Assembly: GCA_031291295.1 (NCBI GenBank)
Contig: JARLJI010000182.1
Coordinates: 1 to 60,173 of the forward strand
Source: Rhodoferax sp.
Lineage (GTDB): Bacteria > Pseudomonadota > Gammaproteobacteria > Burkholderiales > Burkholderiaceae_C
Reading direction: 5' to 3'
Length of the DNA: 60,173 nucleotides
In this document: in pieces, positions 1 to 7,492 of the stretch
Numbering within the stretch: the stretch's first letter is position 1
Layout of the letters: every line of letters starts with the position of its first letter
The notes under the pieces: model-generated
What the model saw: only the letters and a program-made list of their open reading frames with translations
Told to the model about the DNA's origin: nothing
Databases searched by the model: none
Translations under genes and position numbers: made by a program

Positions 1-1237
1 CCTCGTACAGGGTTTCGCGGCCCATGCGGTCGAGGATCAGTTCGGCGGTCCAGGGCAGCATCAGCGCACCGCAGCGGCTGTCGCGGTACAGGCGCTCGAG
101 CGGCAGGTGCTTCATCATGCCCTGCCCGCCGCAGGTGCGCAGCGCGAGCCGCGCGATGTCGTTGGCACCTTCCATCACGCTGTAGTGCGCGGCGTACAGG
201 CGCAGCTTCTCGTCCTTCGACGGGTTCGGTTTGGCCTCGGCGATGGCGCGCGTGAACAGGCTGCGCATGGACTCCAGCTGGATGCGCATCTGCGCCACGG
301 CGATCTGCTTGGTCGGGTACTGGCGGCGCTTCACGGGCGGCTCGCCGGGGACCTCGCCGCGCAGGTAGCGCACCGTGAAGTCATAGGCCGCGTTGGCGAT
401 GCCCAGATAGGTGGGCGACAGCGTGAAGAACATCGCCGGCCAGGTCTGTGCGCCTTTGAAGTAAATGCCGCGCGGCATGAGCTGCTCGTCGTCGCCCACG
501 AACACGTCCTTGAACGCGAGGTTGCGGCTGACCGTACCGCGCATGCCCAGCGGGTTCCAGTCGCCGCTGATGGAAAAGCCCTCGGCCGTGGCGGGCACCG
601 AGATGTACAGCGTGTCGTGCGCGTCGGGGTGCTGGTCCCCTTTGTCTTCGGTGCACAGCACGCCGTAGTAATCGGCCGCGCCCGACAGGCTCGCGAAGAT
701 TTTTTTGCCGTTGATCAGCCAGCCGCCCTCGACCTTGCGCGCCGTGGTGCCGAACGGTGCGCGCCCGGCGGCGGCGGCCGAGCCTTCGGAAAACGGCTGC
801 GCGTAGATCGCACCGTCGTTCACGACGCGCGCGAAGTGCAGGTCGCGTCGGCGCACATGCTCCGCGCGCTGCGCCGCGGTCATGTCGATGCCGTCGGCCA
901 GCACGCCGGTCCACAGGGTTGAGCAGATGTGCATGTTGTAGGTGAGCGCGGTGGCGCCGCAAAAGCGCCCGATCTCGGCCGCCACCATCATGTAGGTGGC
1001 GTAGTCCGCGCACAGGCCGCCATGCGCTTCGGGGATGCACAGGCCCAGCAGGCCGGTCTCGCGCAGGTCGTCGTAATTGGCGAACGGGAAGGTGGCCGAT
1101 TCATCCCATTGCGGCGCGCGCGGCGCGAACTTGTCGCGGCCCAGCTCGTGCGCCAGCGTCAGCAGCGCGCGTTGCTGGGCGGTAAAGGGCAGGTCGCCCA
1201 CGGCCGGTGTGAAAGACAGGTTTGCTACAACATTCAT
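1..1237 (-). CDS. acyl-CoA-dehydrogenase-fold flavoprotein, 3' end outside window
   Basis: About 412 codons are visible, starting MNVVANLSFTPAV at 1237 and running off the window edge. The order of a helical N-terminal domain, a beta domain (GKKIFASLSGAADYYGV) and a C-terminal helical domain with CGGQG fits the acyl-CoA dehydrogenase superfamily. The segment that normally carries the catalytic glutamate (YEGT type) reads RDSRCGALMLPWTAE, so that glutamate is missing. This suggests a flavin monooxygenase of the group D (HpaB/DszC-like) kind rather than a dehydrogenase. It lies 26 bp downstream of the hydrolase gene in the nicX-like operon, and a flavin reductase is encoded divergently. Family placement is firm; a monooxygenase role is inference. 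The start codon lies inside a dispersed repeat. Confidence 0.8.
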   Translation of the reverse strand, partial: MNVVANLSFTPAVGDLPFTAQQRALLTLAHELGRDKFAPRAPQWDESATFPFANYDDLRETGLLGLCIPEAHGGLCADYATYMMVAAEIGRFCGATALTYNMHICSTLWTGVLADGIDMTAAQRAEHVRRRDLHFARVVNDGAIYAQPFSEGSAAAAGRAPFGTTARKVEGGWLINGKKIFASLSGAADYYGVLCTEDKGDQHPDAHDTLYISVPATAEGFSISGDWNPLGMRGTVSRNLAFKDVFVGDDEQLMPRGIYFKGAQTWPAMFFTLSPTYLGIANAAYDFTVRYLRGEVPGEPPVKRRQYPTKQIAVAQMRIQLESMRSLFTRAIAEAKPNPSKDEKLRLYAAHYSVMEGANDIARLALRTCGGQGMMKHLPLERLYRDSRCGALMLPWTAELILDRMGRETLYE

Positions 1238-1281
1238 AGCTGACAGTTCCCGCCTCATAAGGGCTAGTGAAGGTTTTTATG
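1224..1281 (+). repeat. dispersed ~55-bp element (family 1)
   Basis: The element has a GCTA...TAGC short palindrome, then a spacer, an AAGGGCTAG motif and a T-rich end. The same plan recurs elsewhere in the window (for example 22755 and 38097). This copy contains the start codon and first codons of the acyl-CoA-dehydrogenase-like gene and fills the gap to the upstream hydrolase gene. Confidence 0.6.
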
Positions 1282-2064
1282 TGAGCTGGCGAGAAAGTCG
1301 AGCACCAGCGCATCGAAATCATCGGGGGCTTCCAGGTTCTGCAAGTGGCCGACGCCCGCCAGCTCGACATAGCGGCTGCCGGCAATCTGGTCGGCCATTT
1401 TTTTCATCACGGCGGGCGGCGCGTTCTTGTCGAACTCGCCGGCCACCAGCAGCGTGGGCACATGGATGTTCGGCAGGTTCGCCTTGCGGTCGAACGTGAC
1501 CAGCGCCTGCAGCGCGCGCCGGTAGGTGGCGGGGCTGACCTGCGCCATGCAATGCGTGGCCAGCTTCACGCCTTCGGGCAGCGCGCCCGGGCCGATCATC
1601 TGCGGCACCAGAGAATCGGCCATCTCGGCCATGCTCTGGCCGGCATCGAGTGGGGCCGTGCGCTGCGCGACGAAATCACGCTGCCAGTCGCCATCGGGCT
1701 TGCCGAACGCGGGCGAGGTGCCGCACAGGATCAGCCGGTTGACGAGTTCGGGGCGGCGCGCCACCACCTCCTGCGCCACCATGCCGCCCATGCTGTGACC
1801 CAAAAGAATCACGCTCGCGGATTTTTGCCCATGCATCAGGCCTTCGATCAGCGCGATGCAGCTTTGCGCCAGCCCCTTGAAGGTGTAGGGCTCGATTGGT
1901 GCGCTGTGGCCGTAGCCGGGCATGTCCCAGGCCACGGCACGGTAGCCCGAGGCGGCGAAGGTTTCCACCTGCGGCGCAAAGGCCAGGTTGCCGCCGCCAA
2001 TGCCGTGCAGCATGAGCAGCGTCGGGCCGGCGCCCAGCGTGGCGAAGGTCGGTATCGGGGTCAT
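1264..2064 (-). CDS. alpha/beta hydrolase, probable N-formylmaleamate deformylase (NicD-like)
   Basis: This 266-aa alpha/beta hydrolase has an oxyanion-hole HGIGGG near residue 20, nucleophile Ser91 in GHSMGG, acid Asp212 in AGEFDKN and His240 in GVGHLQN, a complete triad. It resembles the 3-oxoadipate enol-lactonase/NicD group. Its start overlaps the stop of the NicX-like gene by 4 bp (ATGA type), so the two are translationally coupled. In the nicotinate and picolinate pathways, NicX opens 2,5-dihydroxypyridine to N-formylmaleamate and NicD removes the formyl group, so context supports NicD. Specificity cannot be read from sequence alone; other ester or enol-lactone hydrolases remain possible. 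Confidence 0.75.
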   Translation of the reverse strand: MTPIPTFATLGAGPTLLMLHGIGGGNLAFAPQVETFAASGYRAVAWDMPGYGHSAPIEPYTFKGLAQSCIALIEGLMHGQKSASVILLGHSMGGMVAQEVVARRPELVNRLILCGTSPAFGKPDGDWQRDFVAQRTAPLDAGQSMAEMADSLVPQMIGPGALPEGVKLATHCMAQVSPATYRRALQALVTFDRKANLPNIHVPTLLVAGEFDKNAPPAVMKKMADQIAGSRYVELAGVGHLQNLEAPDDFDALVLDFLASSHKNLH

Positions 2065-3134
2065 GCCACCACCTGTCCCTGATCGACCACGATGGCGCCA
2101 TCCAGCGCAACGGTGCAGTGGCGCAGGGGCAGGTCGAAATGCCCCTGCGTGTAGCGCCCGGCCACTTCATTGGCGCCGGTGCTGTACAGAAAATTGCCGG
2201 CAAAGGCGCGCAGCTCGGTGCCGTTGAAGTCGCGCTTGTCGTACAGCGCCATGCTGTCCCAGCGCGCGGCCGGGTTCAGGCCGTAGCCGACGTGGCTCAC
2301 GGCATACGCGTCCCGGTCGCCCTCCTTGGAGGACCAGGCCGCGATGTAGCTGCGCATCAGCTCGGCATCCACGCCCGCGCCTTCGATTTTCGTGATGTAG
2401 TCGCGCTCGATCGTCAGCGTGATGGGGCGCTCGATGTAGCGCTTGAAGGTCAGGTTGACGTCGCCCTCGGCCAGCACCAGGCGGCCACTCACGCTGCCGG
2501 CCGCCGGAAACGCCAGCGCCAGGCCGCCGGGCCAGTGCGTCAGGGTGCCGGGCCGCGTGGTGCTGCCCCAGTTGCCGCCGACCACCGCCTTGCCGTGCGC
2601 GCCCTGCAGCGCGATGGCCAGGTCGGTGCCGGCAGCGGAAGTCACGTGCATCGTGCTCGCGGCGCGCAGGCGCTTGACGTGGTCTTTGACACGCGCCTCG
2701 GTCGCCTCGTCCGGCAGCAGCCGCACCAGCGCCTCGGGGTGTTCGTTGCTGACGTAGACGATGCGCGGCTGCCGGCCGCTCACGCCCTGCAGGATGGCCG
2801 GCAGCTCGGGGGCGTGCATCAGGCCCTCCACCGTGCAATCCACCACCAGCGTGCTGCCCGCCAGCGCCGCGATCACGGGCGCTATGTTTTGAATAGCGTT
2901 GGACGCCCCTGTGGAGCGGGCTACCGGCTGTTTTGATTCAAATACGCTGGGCAGCGTGAGGGTGAAGCTGCGCGCACCGAGCCGCGCCGCCGCGAGACGC
3001 GCCAGCTCGGGCAGCACCGGCCGGCTCTGGCTTTCGCAGAGAATGGCGACGGTATCGCCAGCCTGCAGCGCGCAGCGACGCAGCACCACCTCGAAGGCAT
3101 CGATCCAGACGGGCTCGGTTCGCTGTTGCAACAT
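2061..3134 (-). CDS. nicX: 2,5-dihydroxypyridine 5,6-dioxygenase-like protein (NicX family)
   Basis: This 357-aa protein belongs to the NicX/leucyl-aminopeptidase-T-like group. The family ring-opens 2,5-dihydroxypyridine to N-formylmaleamate using non-haem iron. The C-terminal half has SHVGYGLNP (His281) and GHFDLPL (His332, Asp334); their spacing matches the His/His/Asp iron-ligand set known for NicX. It is the first gene of an operon with the NicD-like hydrolase and the acyl-CoA-dehydrogenase-like protein, and it is divergent from a flavin reductase. Residues about 65-85 are encoded by a dispersed repeat and are probably an insertion in a surface loop. The symbol is assigned by family resemblance. 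Confidence 0.72.
   Translation of the reverse strand: MLQQRTEPVWIDAFEVVLRRCALQAGDTVAILCESQSRPVLPELARLAAARLGARSFTLTLPSVFESKQPVARSTGASNAIQNIAPVIAALAGSTLVVDCTVEGLMHAPELPAILQGVSGRQPRIVYVSNEHPEALVRLLPDEATEARVKDHVKRLRAASTMHVTSAAGTDLAIALQGAHGKAVVGGNWGSTTRPGTLTHWPGGLALAFPAAGSVSGRLVLAEGDVNLTFKRYIERPITLTIERDYITKIEGAGVDAELMRSYIAAWSSKEGDRDAYAVSHVGYGLNPAARWDSMALYDKRDFNGTELRAFAGNFLYSTGANEVAGRYTQGHFDLPLRHCTVALDGAIVVDQGQVVA
2881..2940 (+). repeat. dispersed ~55-bp element inside nicX-like gene
   Basis: The plus strand reads GCTATGTTTTGAATAGC, a spacer, then GGGCTACCGGCTGTTTTGATT, the plan of family 1. It stays open in the nicX-like frame and encodes about 20 residues (around 65-85). Confidence 0.55.
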
Positions 3135-3145
3135 AGCAATCCATT

Positions 3146-3155
3146 ATTCATGAAT
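3146..3155. promoter_or_regulatory. candidate MarR operator between divergent genes
   Basis: A perfect palindrome, ATTCATGAAT, sits in the 40-bp gap between the nicX-like and flavin reductase start codons. The gap is AT-rich compared with its surroundings. A MarR gene lies in the right-hand operon, so an autoregulatory operator controlling both directions is likely. The factor-site match is inference. Confidence 0.45.
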
Positions 3156-3174
3156 TTTCATGTAAATTCCAACC

Positions 3175-3681
3175 ATGGCACCGCGCAAAGCCTCTCCGCC
3201 CAATTTTTCCCCGCGTGAGTTTCGCGCCTCGCTGGGCATGTTCGCCACCGGCGTGACCATCGTCACCGCGCGCACCGCCACGGGCGAGCTGGTGGGGCTG
3301 ACGGCCAACTCGTTCAATTCGGTGTCGCTGCAGCCGCCGCTGGTGCTGTGGAGCCTGGCCCGCACCGCCGGCGCGATGGCGGTGCTGAGCAACGCCTCGC
3401 ACTACGCCATCAACATCCTCGCCGCCGACCAGAAAATCCTGGCCGAGCGTTTTTCGAGCAAGGGCGTGGACCGCTGGGCCGGCGTCACCTTCACCGAGGG
3501 CGTCAGCGGTGCGCCGGTGTTGACGGGCGCGGCGGCCACCTTCGAGTGCTTCAACCGCAGCCGCTACGAAGAAGGCGACCATGTCATTTTCGTCGGCGAG
3601 GTGGAGCATTGCACGCACCGCGCGGGCGCCTCGCCGCTGCTGTTTCACGGTGCCCGGTACTACACCGAACACCCCTTGTAG
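3175..3681 (+). CDS. flavin reductase (HpaC/HsaB-like)
   Basis: This 168-aa flavin reductase-like-domain protein has MFATGVTIVTA near residue 22 and LTANSFNSVSLQPPLV near residue 45, and ends in a typical GARYY strand. Such enzymes reduce free FMN or FAD with NAD(P)H and feed a separate oxygenase. The divergent operon encodes an acyl-CoA-dehydrogenase-fold protein lacking the dehydrogenase glutamate, a plausible oxygenase partner. A MarR gene follows 7 bp downstream. Family assignment is strong; the partner is inferred. Confidence 0.85.
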   Translation: MAPRKASPPNFSPREFRASLGMFATGVTIVTARTATGELVGLTANSFNSVSLQPPLVLWSLARTAGAMAVLSNASHYAINILAADQKILAERFSSKGVDRWAGVTFTEGVSGAPVLTGAAATFECFNRSRYEEGDHVIFVGEVEHCTHRAGASPLLFHGARYYTEHPL

Positions 3682-3688
3682 GGCTGGT

Positions 3689-4108
3689 ATGACGGCGCGG
3701 CGCTTTGTCGACGGCTACCTGGGCTATCTGCTGGGCCAGGCCAATCACGCCGTGTACAAGGATTTCGACCGCGAGGTGCGCGCGGCGGGCCTGAGCTCGA
3801 TCGAGTGGCGCGTGCTGGCCACGCTGCACGACAGCGCGCCACTGGCGGTGAGCCAGCTGGCGCTGGAGGTGCTGAGCAAGCAGCCCACCGTGACCAAGCT
3901 GGTGCAGCGCATGAGCGAGCAGGGCTGGCTCCGGCTGGCCGCCGACCCGGGCGACCAGCGCCGCACGCTGGTGGCCATCACGGCCGCCGGCCAGGTCGTG
4001 GTCAAGCCCCTGATTGACAAGGCGAAACAGCACGAAGCCCAGACGCTGCGTGCACTGAGCGCTACTGAAACCGTAGCACTCAAGAAATTGCTGGGCAAGC
4101 TGGCATGA
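3689..4108 (+). CDS. MarR family transcriptional regulator
   Basis: This is a 139-aa winged-helix regulator. The chosen start is MTARRFVDGYLGYLLG at 3689, just after the flavin reductase stop; an in-frame start at 3581 would overlap that gene by 100 bp. The wHTH reads LSSIEWRVLATL then AVSQLALEVLSKQPTVTKLVQRMSEQGWL, and the wing DPGDQRRTLVAIT is the MarR signature. Position suggests it controls the adjacent heterocycle-degradation genes, as NicR and PicR do in related loci; the ligand is unknown. It overlaps the next gene by ATGA. Confidence 0.88.
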   Translation: MTARRFVDGYLGYLLGQANHAVYKDFDREVRAAGLSSIEWRVLATLHDSAPLAVSQLALEVLSKQPTVTKLVQRMSEQGWLRLAADPGDQRRTLVAITAAGQVVVKPLIDKAKQHEAQTLRALSATETVALKKLLGKLA

Positions 4109-4611
4109 AAGCCGCGCCGGCCCTGCTCTGCCTGATCGGCTTCTGGGCCGGCCTGGCGCACGCACAGACACAGACGCAGGCGCCGCCCGAGAAGAAGAAC
4201 TGGTTCGACGACCCGTTTTTTCAGGTCTCGTCGGGGCTGGCCGCCTGCCCGGTGCCCGAGGGCCCGCTGCTCACGCACGACGAGGCGCGCGCCGTGGAAC
4301 ACTGGCGCGTCGAACGCGGCACCAGCTGCTATCAAGCCGGCAAGTGCCGGCTGCCCAATTCCTACCTGTACGACAAGGGCCTGGCGGCGCCGGTCGCGGC
4401 CGCGCTGGCCGCCGTGCCCGGCGTGCAAACCGGCAGCGTCTGGGTCACCATCCAGCGGCGCTGGGTGTTCCTGCAAGGCTGCGTGACGACGCAGGAGCAG
4501 ATCACGGCATTGGAGCGGGCCGCCCAGGCCGTGCCCGATGTTGAAATCGTCGTGCCCATGCTGATGATCGGCACCACCGACAAACCTCACTATGACGTGC
4601 GCCAACCTTGA
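4105..4611 (+). CDS. BON-domain periplasmic protein
   Basis: This 168-aa protein has a signal peptide (hydrophobic residues 5-18, cleavage near AHAQ). A BON-like domain follows at about 95-155 (VAAALAAVPGVQTGSVWVTIQRRWVFLQGCV, then LERAAQAVPDVEIVVP). BON domains associate with membranes or bind lipid and polysaccharide. Three cysteines in the middle (ACPV, SCYQAGKC) may form disulfides. It overlaps the MarR stop by 4 bp and is co-directional with an EamA transporter. The specific role is unknown. Confidence 0.7.
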   Translation: MKAAPALLCLIGFWAGLAHAQTQTQAPPEKKNWFDDPFFQVSSGLAACPVPEGPLLTHDEARAVEHWRVERGTSCYQAGKCRLPNSYLYDKGLAAPVAAALAAVPGVQTGSVWVTIQRRWVFLQGCVTTQEQITALERAAQAVPDVEIVVPMLMIGTTDKPHYDVRQP

Positions 4612-4625
4612 CCCGCCCTCGCCCC

Positions 4626-5519
4626 ATGATTTCACGCAAAGACCATCTCGACACCCTCGCCATTGCCCTGCTGCTCGGCTGCTGCGTGTTCTGGGGCTTT
4701 CAGCAGGTGCTGCTCAAGGCCACGCTGCCCGAGGTGCCGGCGGTGTTTCAGGCCGGCATCCGCTTTGTCGGCGCCACCGTCCTGCTGTGGCTGTGGTGCG
4801 CGGGGCGCGGCATCAAGCTGTTCGAGCGCGACGGCAGCTTGTGGGCCGGGTTGCTGGCGGGAGTGCTGTTCGCGCTTGAATTTGCCGGCATCTATGTCGG
4901 CCTGAAGTACACCACCGCGTCGCGGCTCACGGTGTTTCTTTACACCGCGCCGTTCTGGGTGGCGGCGCTGGTGCCGATCTGGGTTCATACCGAAAGGTTG
5001 CGGTCCCTGCAATGGCTTGGGATGGCCTGCGCGTTTGCCGCGGTGGTCTTTGCCTTCGCGGGCGGCTTGAACTCCGGCACGCCCGACCTATGGCTGGGCG
5101 ATCTGCTCGGGCTGGGGGGCGGCATGGCGTGGGGACTCACCACGGTGGTGATCCGCACCACCCCGCTGATCAAGCTGTCGGCCGAAAAGCTGCTGTTCTA
5201 CCAGGTCGCCGTCAGCGCGCTGGCGCTGCCCTGCCTGTCGCTGGCGCTGGGCGAGCCCTGGGTCTGGCACTTCAGCGCATTTGCCATCACCTCGCTGGCG
5301 ATACAGACGGTGATCGGCGCCTTTGTCAGCTACCTGACCTGGATGTGGATGCTCGGGCGCTACCCGGCCACCAAGATTTCGGTGTTCGTGTTTCTCACGC
5401 CGCTGTTCGCGCTGCTGTTCGGCTCACTCTGGCTGAAGGAGCCGGTGACTCTGAATTTGATAGCAGCCCTGGTACTGGTGGCGGGGGGTATCGTGCTGGT
5501 GAGCCGCAAGCCGGCCTGA
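4626..5519 (+). CDS. EamA/DMT family transporter
   Basis: This 297-aa membrane protein has about ten predicted TM helices in two EamA repeats. The first begins ALLLGCCVFWGFQQVLLKATLP; the second begins GLGGGMAWGLTTVVIRTTPL. It ends with TM helix 10 and a short basic tail (VSRKPA). The ATG at 4626 is preferred to a TTG 18 bp upstream. These are metabolite or drug exporters; the substrate cannot be inferred. Confidence 0.88.
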   Translation: MISRKDHLDTLAIALLLGCCVFWGFQQVLLKATLPEVPAVFQAGIRFVGATVLLWLWCAGRGIKLFERDGSLWAGLLAGVLFALEFAGIYVGLKYTTASRLTVFLYTAPFWVAALVPIWVHTERLRSLQWLGMACAFAAVVFAFAGGLNSGTPDLWLGDLLGLGGGMAWGLTTVVIRTTPLIKLSAEKLLFYQVAVSALALPCLSLALGEPWVWHFSAFAITSLAIQTVIGAFVSYLTWMWMLGRYPATKISVFVFLTPLFALLFGSLWLKEPVTLNLIAALVLVAGGIVLVSRKPA

Positions 5520-5536
5520 CGGCTCTGCCCTCCCTG

Positions 5537-6913
5537 TCAGCCTGCCGGCCTGATGTTCTGGTTCACACGGAACAGGTTGCCGGGGTCGAACTTCTGCTTG
5601 ATCGCGGCAAGCTTCGGGTAATGTTCCCGGTAGGTCGCCTGCACGCGCTCCTGGCCCTCGTCCATCATGAAGTTCACGTAGGCGCCGCCGGCGGAATACG
5701 GGTGCAGCGCATCCCAGTAGTCCTTGCACCAGCGGGTGATGCGCTCGCGATTCGCCGGGTCGGGATCCACGCCCACGATCACCATGGCCCATTTCGAGCT
5801 GCGGTAGCAAAACGCCGTGTCATTGCGGCCCACCCGGTGCACCGCGCCATCGATCGGATAAAGATGCATCGAGGACTGCATCGTCGGCGCGCGCGGGCCG
5901 TGCTCGACGTGCAGGGCGATCGCCTGGTCCGGCAGTTCGTTGACGAAGTCGGCGCGCCAATACCATTGATGGCCCGGTGGATACAGGCCGTCGAAGGCGC
6001 CTTGCAGCATCGGGTAGGGCAAGGCGTGAATGCCATAGAGCGCAGGGCTCATGGCGCGCACGGGTTCGAACACCTGCTCCGCCCGGGCCGGGTCGCCCGT
6101 GTAGCACCACACCACGCCGCACATCTTCTTCAGGTGCAGTGCCTCGGGGAAGGGCGGCGCGGGCGGCACGGTCAGGAACAGGAAGAAGCCGTTGAGCTCC
6201 GACGGCGCACCGACGATGAAATCGCGGTACCAGCGCAGGACCTCGGCCGCGCGCTCCAGCGGCCAGAGGGTTGGGCCGGCCACCACGGTGTCGACCGCAT
6301 GCAGCTTGAACTCGAACGAGGTCACGACGCCGAAGTTGCCGCCGCCGCCGCGAACCGCCCAGAACAGATCCTCGTTCTCCTTGCTGCTCGCCGTCACCAA
6401 TTGCCCGTCGGCCAGCACCACGTCGACCGCCAGCAGGTTGTCGATGGTCAGGCCAAAGCGGCGCGCCAAGTGCCCAATGCCGCCGCCCAGGGTCAGGCCA
6501 CCGACGCCGGTGGTCGAGATGATGCCGGCCGGCGTCGCCAGCCCGAAGGCATGGGTGGCGTGATCGACATTGCCCCAAGTGCAGCCGCCCTCGACGCGAA
6601 CCGTGTGCGCCCTGGGATCGACGCGAATGCCGCGCAGCGCCGACAGGTCGAGCACCAGGCCGTCGTCGCACACGCCCAGACCGGCGCCATTGTGGGCGCC
6701 GCCGCGCACCGCGAGCAGCAGCGCATGCTCGCGCGCGAAGTTGACCGTGGCGATGACGTCGGCCACATCGGCGCAGCGGGCGATCAGCCGCGGCCGCTTG
6801 TCGATCATGGCGTTGTAGACCTTGCGTGAAGCGTCGTAGGCGGCGTCGCCCGGCTCGATGAGGGCACCGCGCAGCTGCGCCTTGTAGGCTTGCAATTGGG
6901 TTTCGTTGAACAT
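5537..6913 (-). CDS. FAD-binding BBE-type oxidoreductase
   Basis: This 458-aa flavoprotein has a PCMH-type FAD domain (residues about 35-210) and a C-terminal berberine-bridge domain with YVNF near 415 and a DPGNLFRVNQNI tail. VRGGAHNGAG contains the histidine expected to bind FAD covalently. The position where bicovalent enzymes have cysteine reads STTGVGG, so attachment is probably monocovalent. Such enzymes oxidise sugars, alkaloids or other alcohols/amines to give H2O2. It is divergent from a DUF4242 gene and a LuxR-type regulator, which may control it. Confidence 0.87.
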   Translation of the reverse strand: MFNETQLQAYKAQLRGALIEPGDAAYDASRKVYNAMIDKRPRLIARCADVADVIATVNFAREHALLLAVRGGAHNGAGLGVCDDGLVLDLSALRGIRVDPRAHTVRVEGGCTWGNVDHATHAFGLATPAGIISTTGVGGLTLGGGIGHLARRFGLTIDNLLAVDVVLADGQLVTASSKENEDLFWAVRGGGGNFGVVTSFEFKLHAVDTVVAGPTLWPLERAAEVLRWYRDFIVGAPSELNGFFLFLTVPPAPPFPEALHLKKMCGVVWCYTGDPARAEQVFEPVRAMSPALYGIHALPYPMLQGAFDGLYPPGHQWYWRADFVNELPDQAIALHVEHGPRAPTMQSSMHLYPIDGAVHRVGRNDTAFCYRSSKWAMVIVGVDPDPANRERITRWCKDYWDALHPYSAGGAYVNFMMDEGQERVQATYREHYPKLAAIKQKFDPGNLFRVNQNIRPAG

Positions 6914-7166
6914 GACAACTCCTGCTGAGTGAAGATCAAGGGTTTCGGCCGGATTTAGTGCCCCGACGTCAGTTCACTCTAGGAAACGAAGGCCAGCCTG
7001 ACAATCCGCTGGATTGATCATTTTTTCAGGGCATTCCGCGCCCTGCTAAATGGTCAGAATTGACTATTCCGAGCCCGCGGGGCGGCACGGCTCGTTGACC
7101 GCGGTTCCGGTTCGTCGCAGAATGTTTTTTGGACGGCCGGCGGCGGCCATAGAGGAGGTGCAAGTC

Positions 7167-7424
7167 ATGCCACTGTTCCTGATCGAGCGCCAATTCGCCG
7201 ACACACTGCAGCTTGAAGATGCAGGCGTCGCAGCCATCAAGCAGATCAACGCCGATGTCGGCGTCAACTGGCTGATCTCGTTCCTGTCGGCCGATCGCAA
7301 GAAAACCTACTGTCTCTACGAGGCGCCCAGCGCTGACGCCATTCGCGAAGCGGCGCGACTGGCTCACCTGCCTGCCGACGTCGTGGTCGAGGTCAGCCAG
7401 ATTCGTCCGGAGTCGTTCGCCTGA
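7167..7424 (+). CDS. DUF4242 domain small protein
   Basis: This is an 85-aa protein beginning MPLFLIERQFADTL at 7167, after a clear AGGAGGT ribosome site at 7153-7159. An in-frame start at 7050 exists but has no ribosome site. The ferredoxin-like pattern (IERQFADTLQ, VNWLISFLSADRKKTYCLYEAPS, ADVVVEVSQI) fits DUF4242. It lies 68 bp before the large LuxR regulator and is probably co-transcribed with it. The function of DUF4242 is not established. Confidence 0.8.
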   Translation: MPLFLIERQFADTLQLEDAGVAAIKQINADVGVNWLISFLSADRKKTYCLYEAPSADAIREAARLAHLPADVVVEVSQIRPESFA

Positions 7425-7492
7425 CGGCTTGGCGGGCGGCCCGACCCGGCGCCCTTCCATTTGACGCTTCACCTCCGCGATCGACCCCGACG

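Noticed and set aside
5012..6829. Long open frame antisense to the BBE oxidoreductase
   Set aside because: High-GC antisense frame with Arg/Ala/His-rich composition and no domain; the BBE gene on the other strand is clear.
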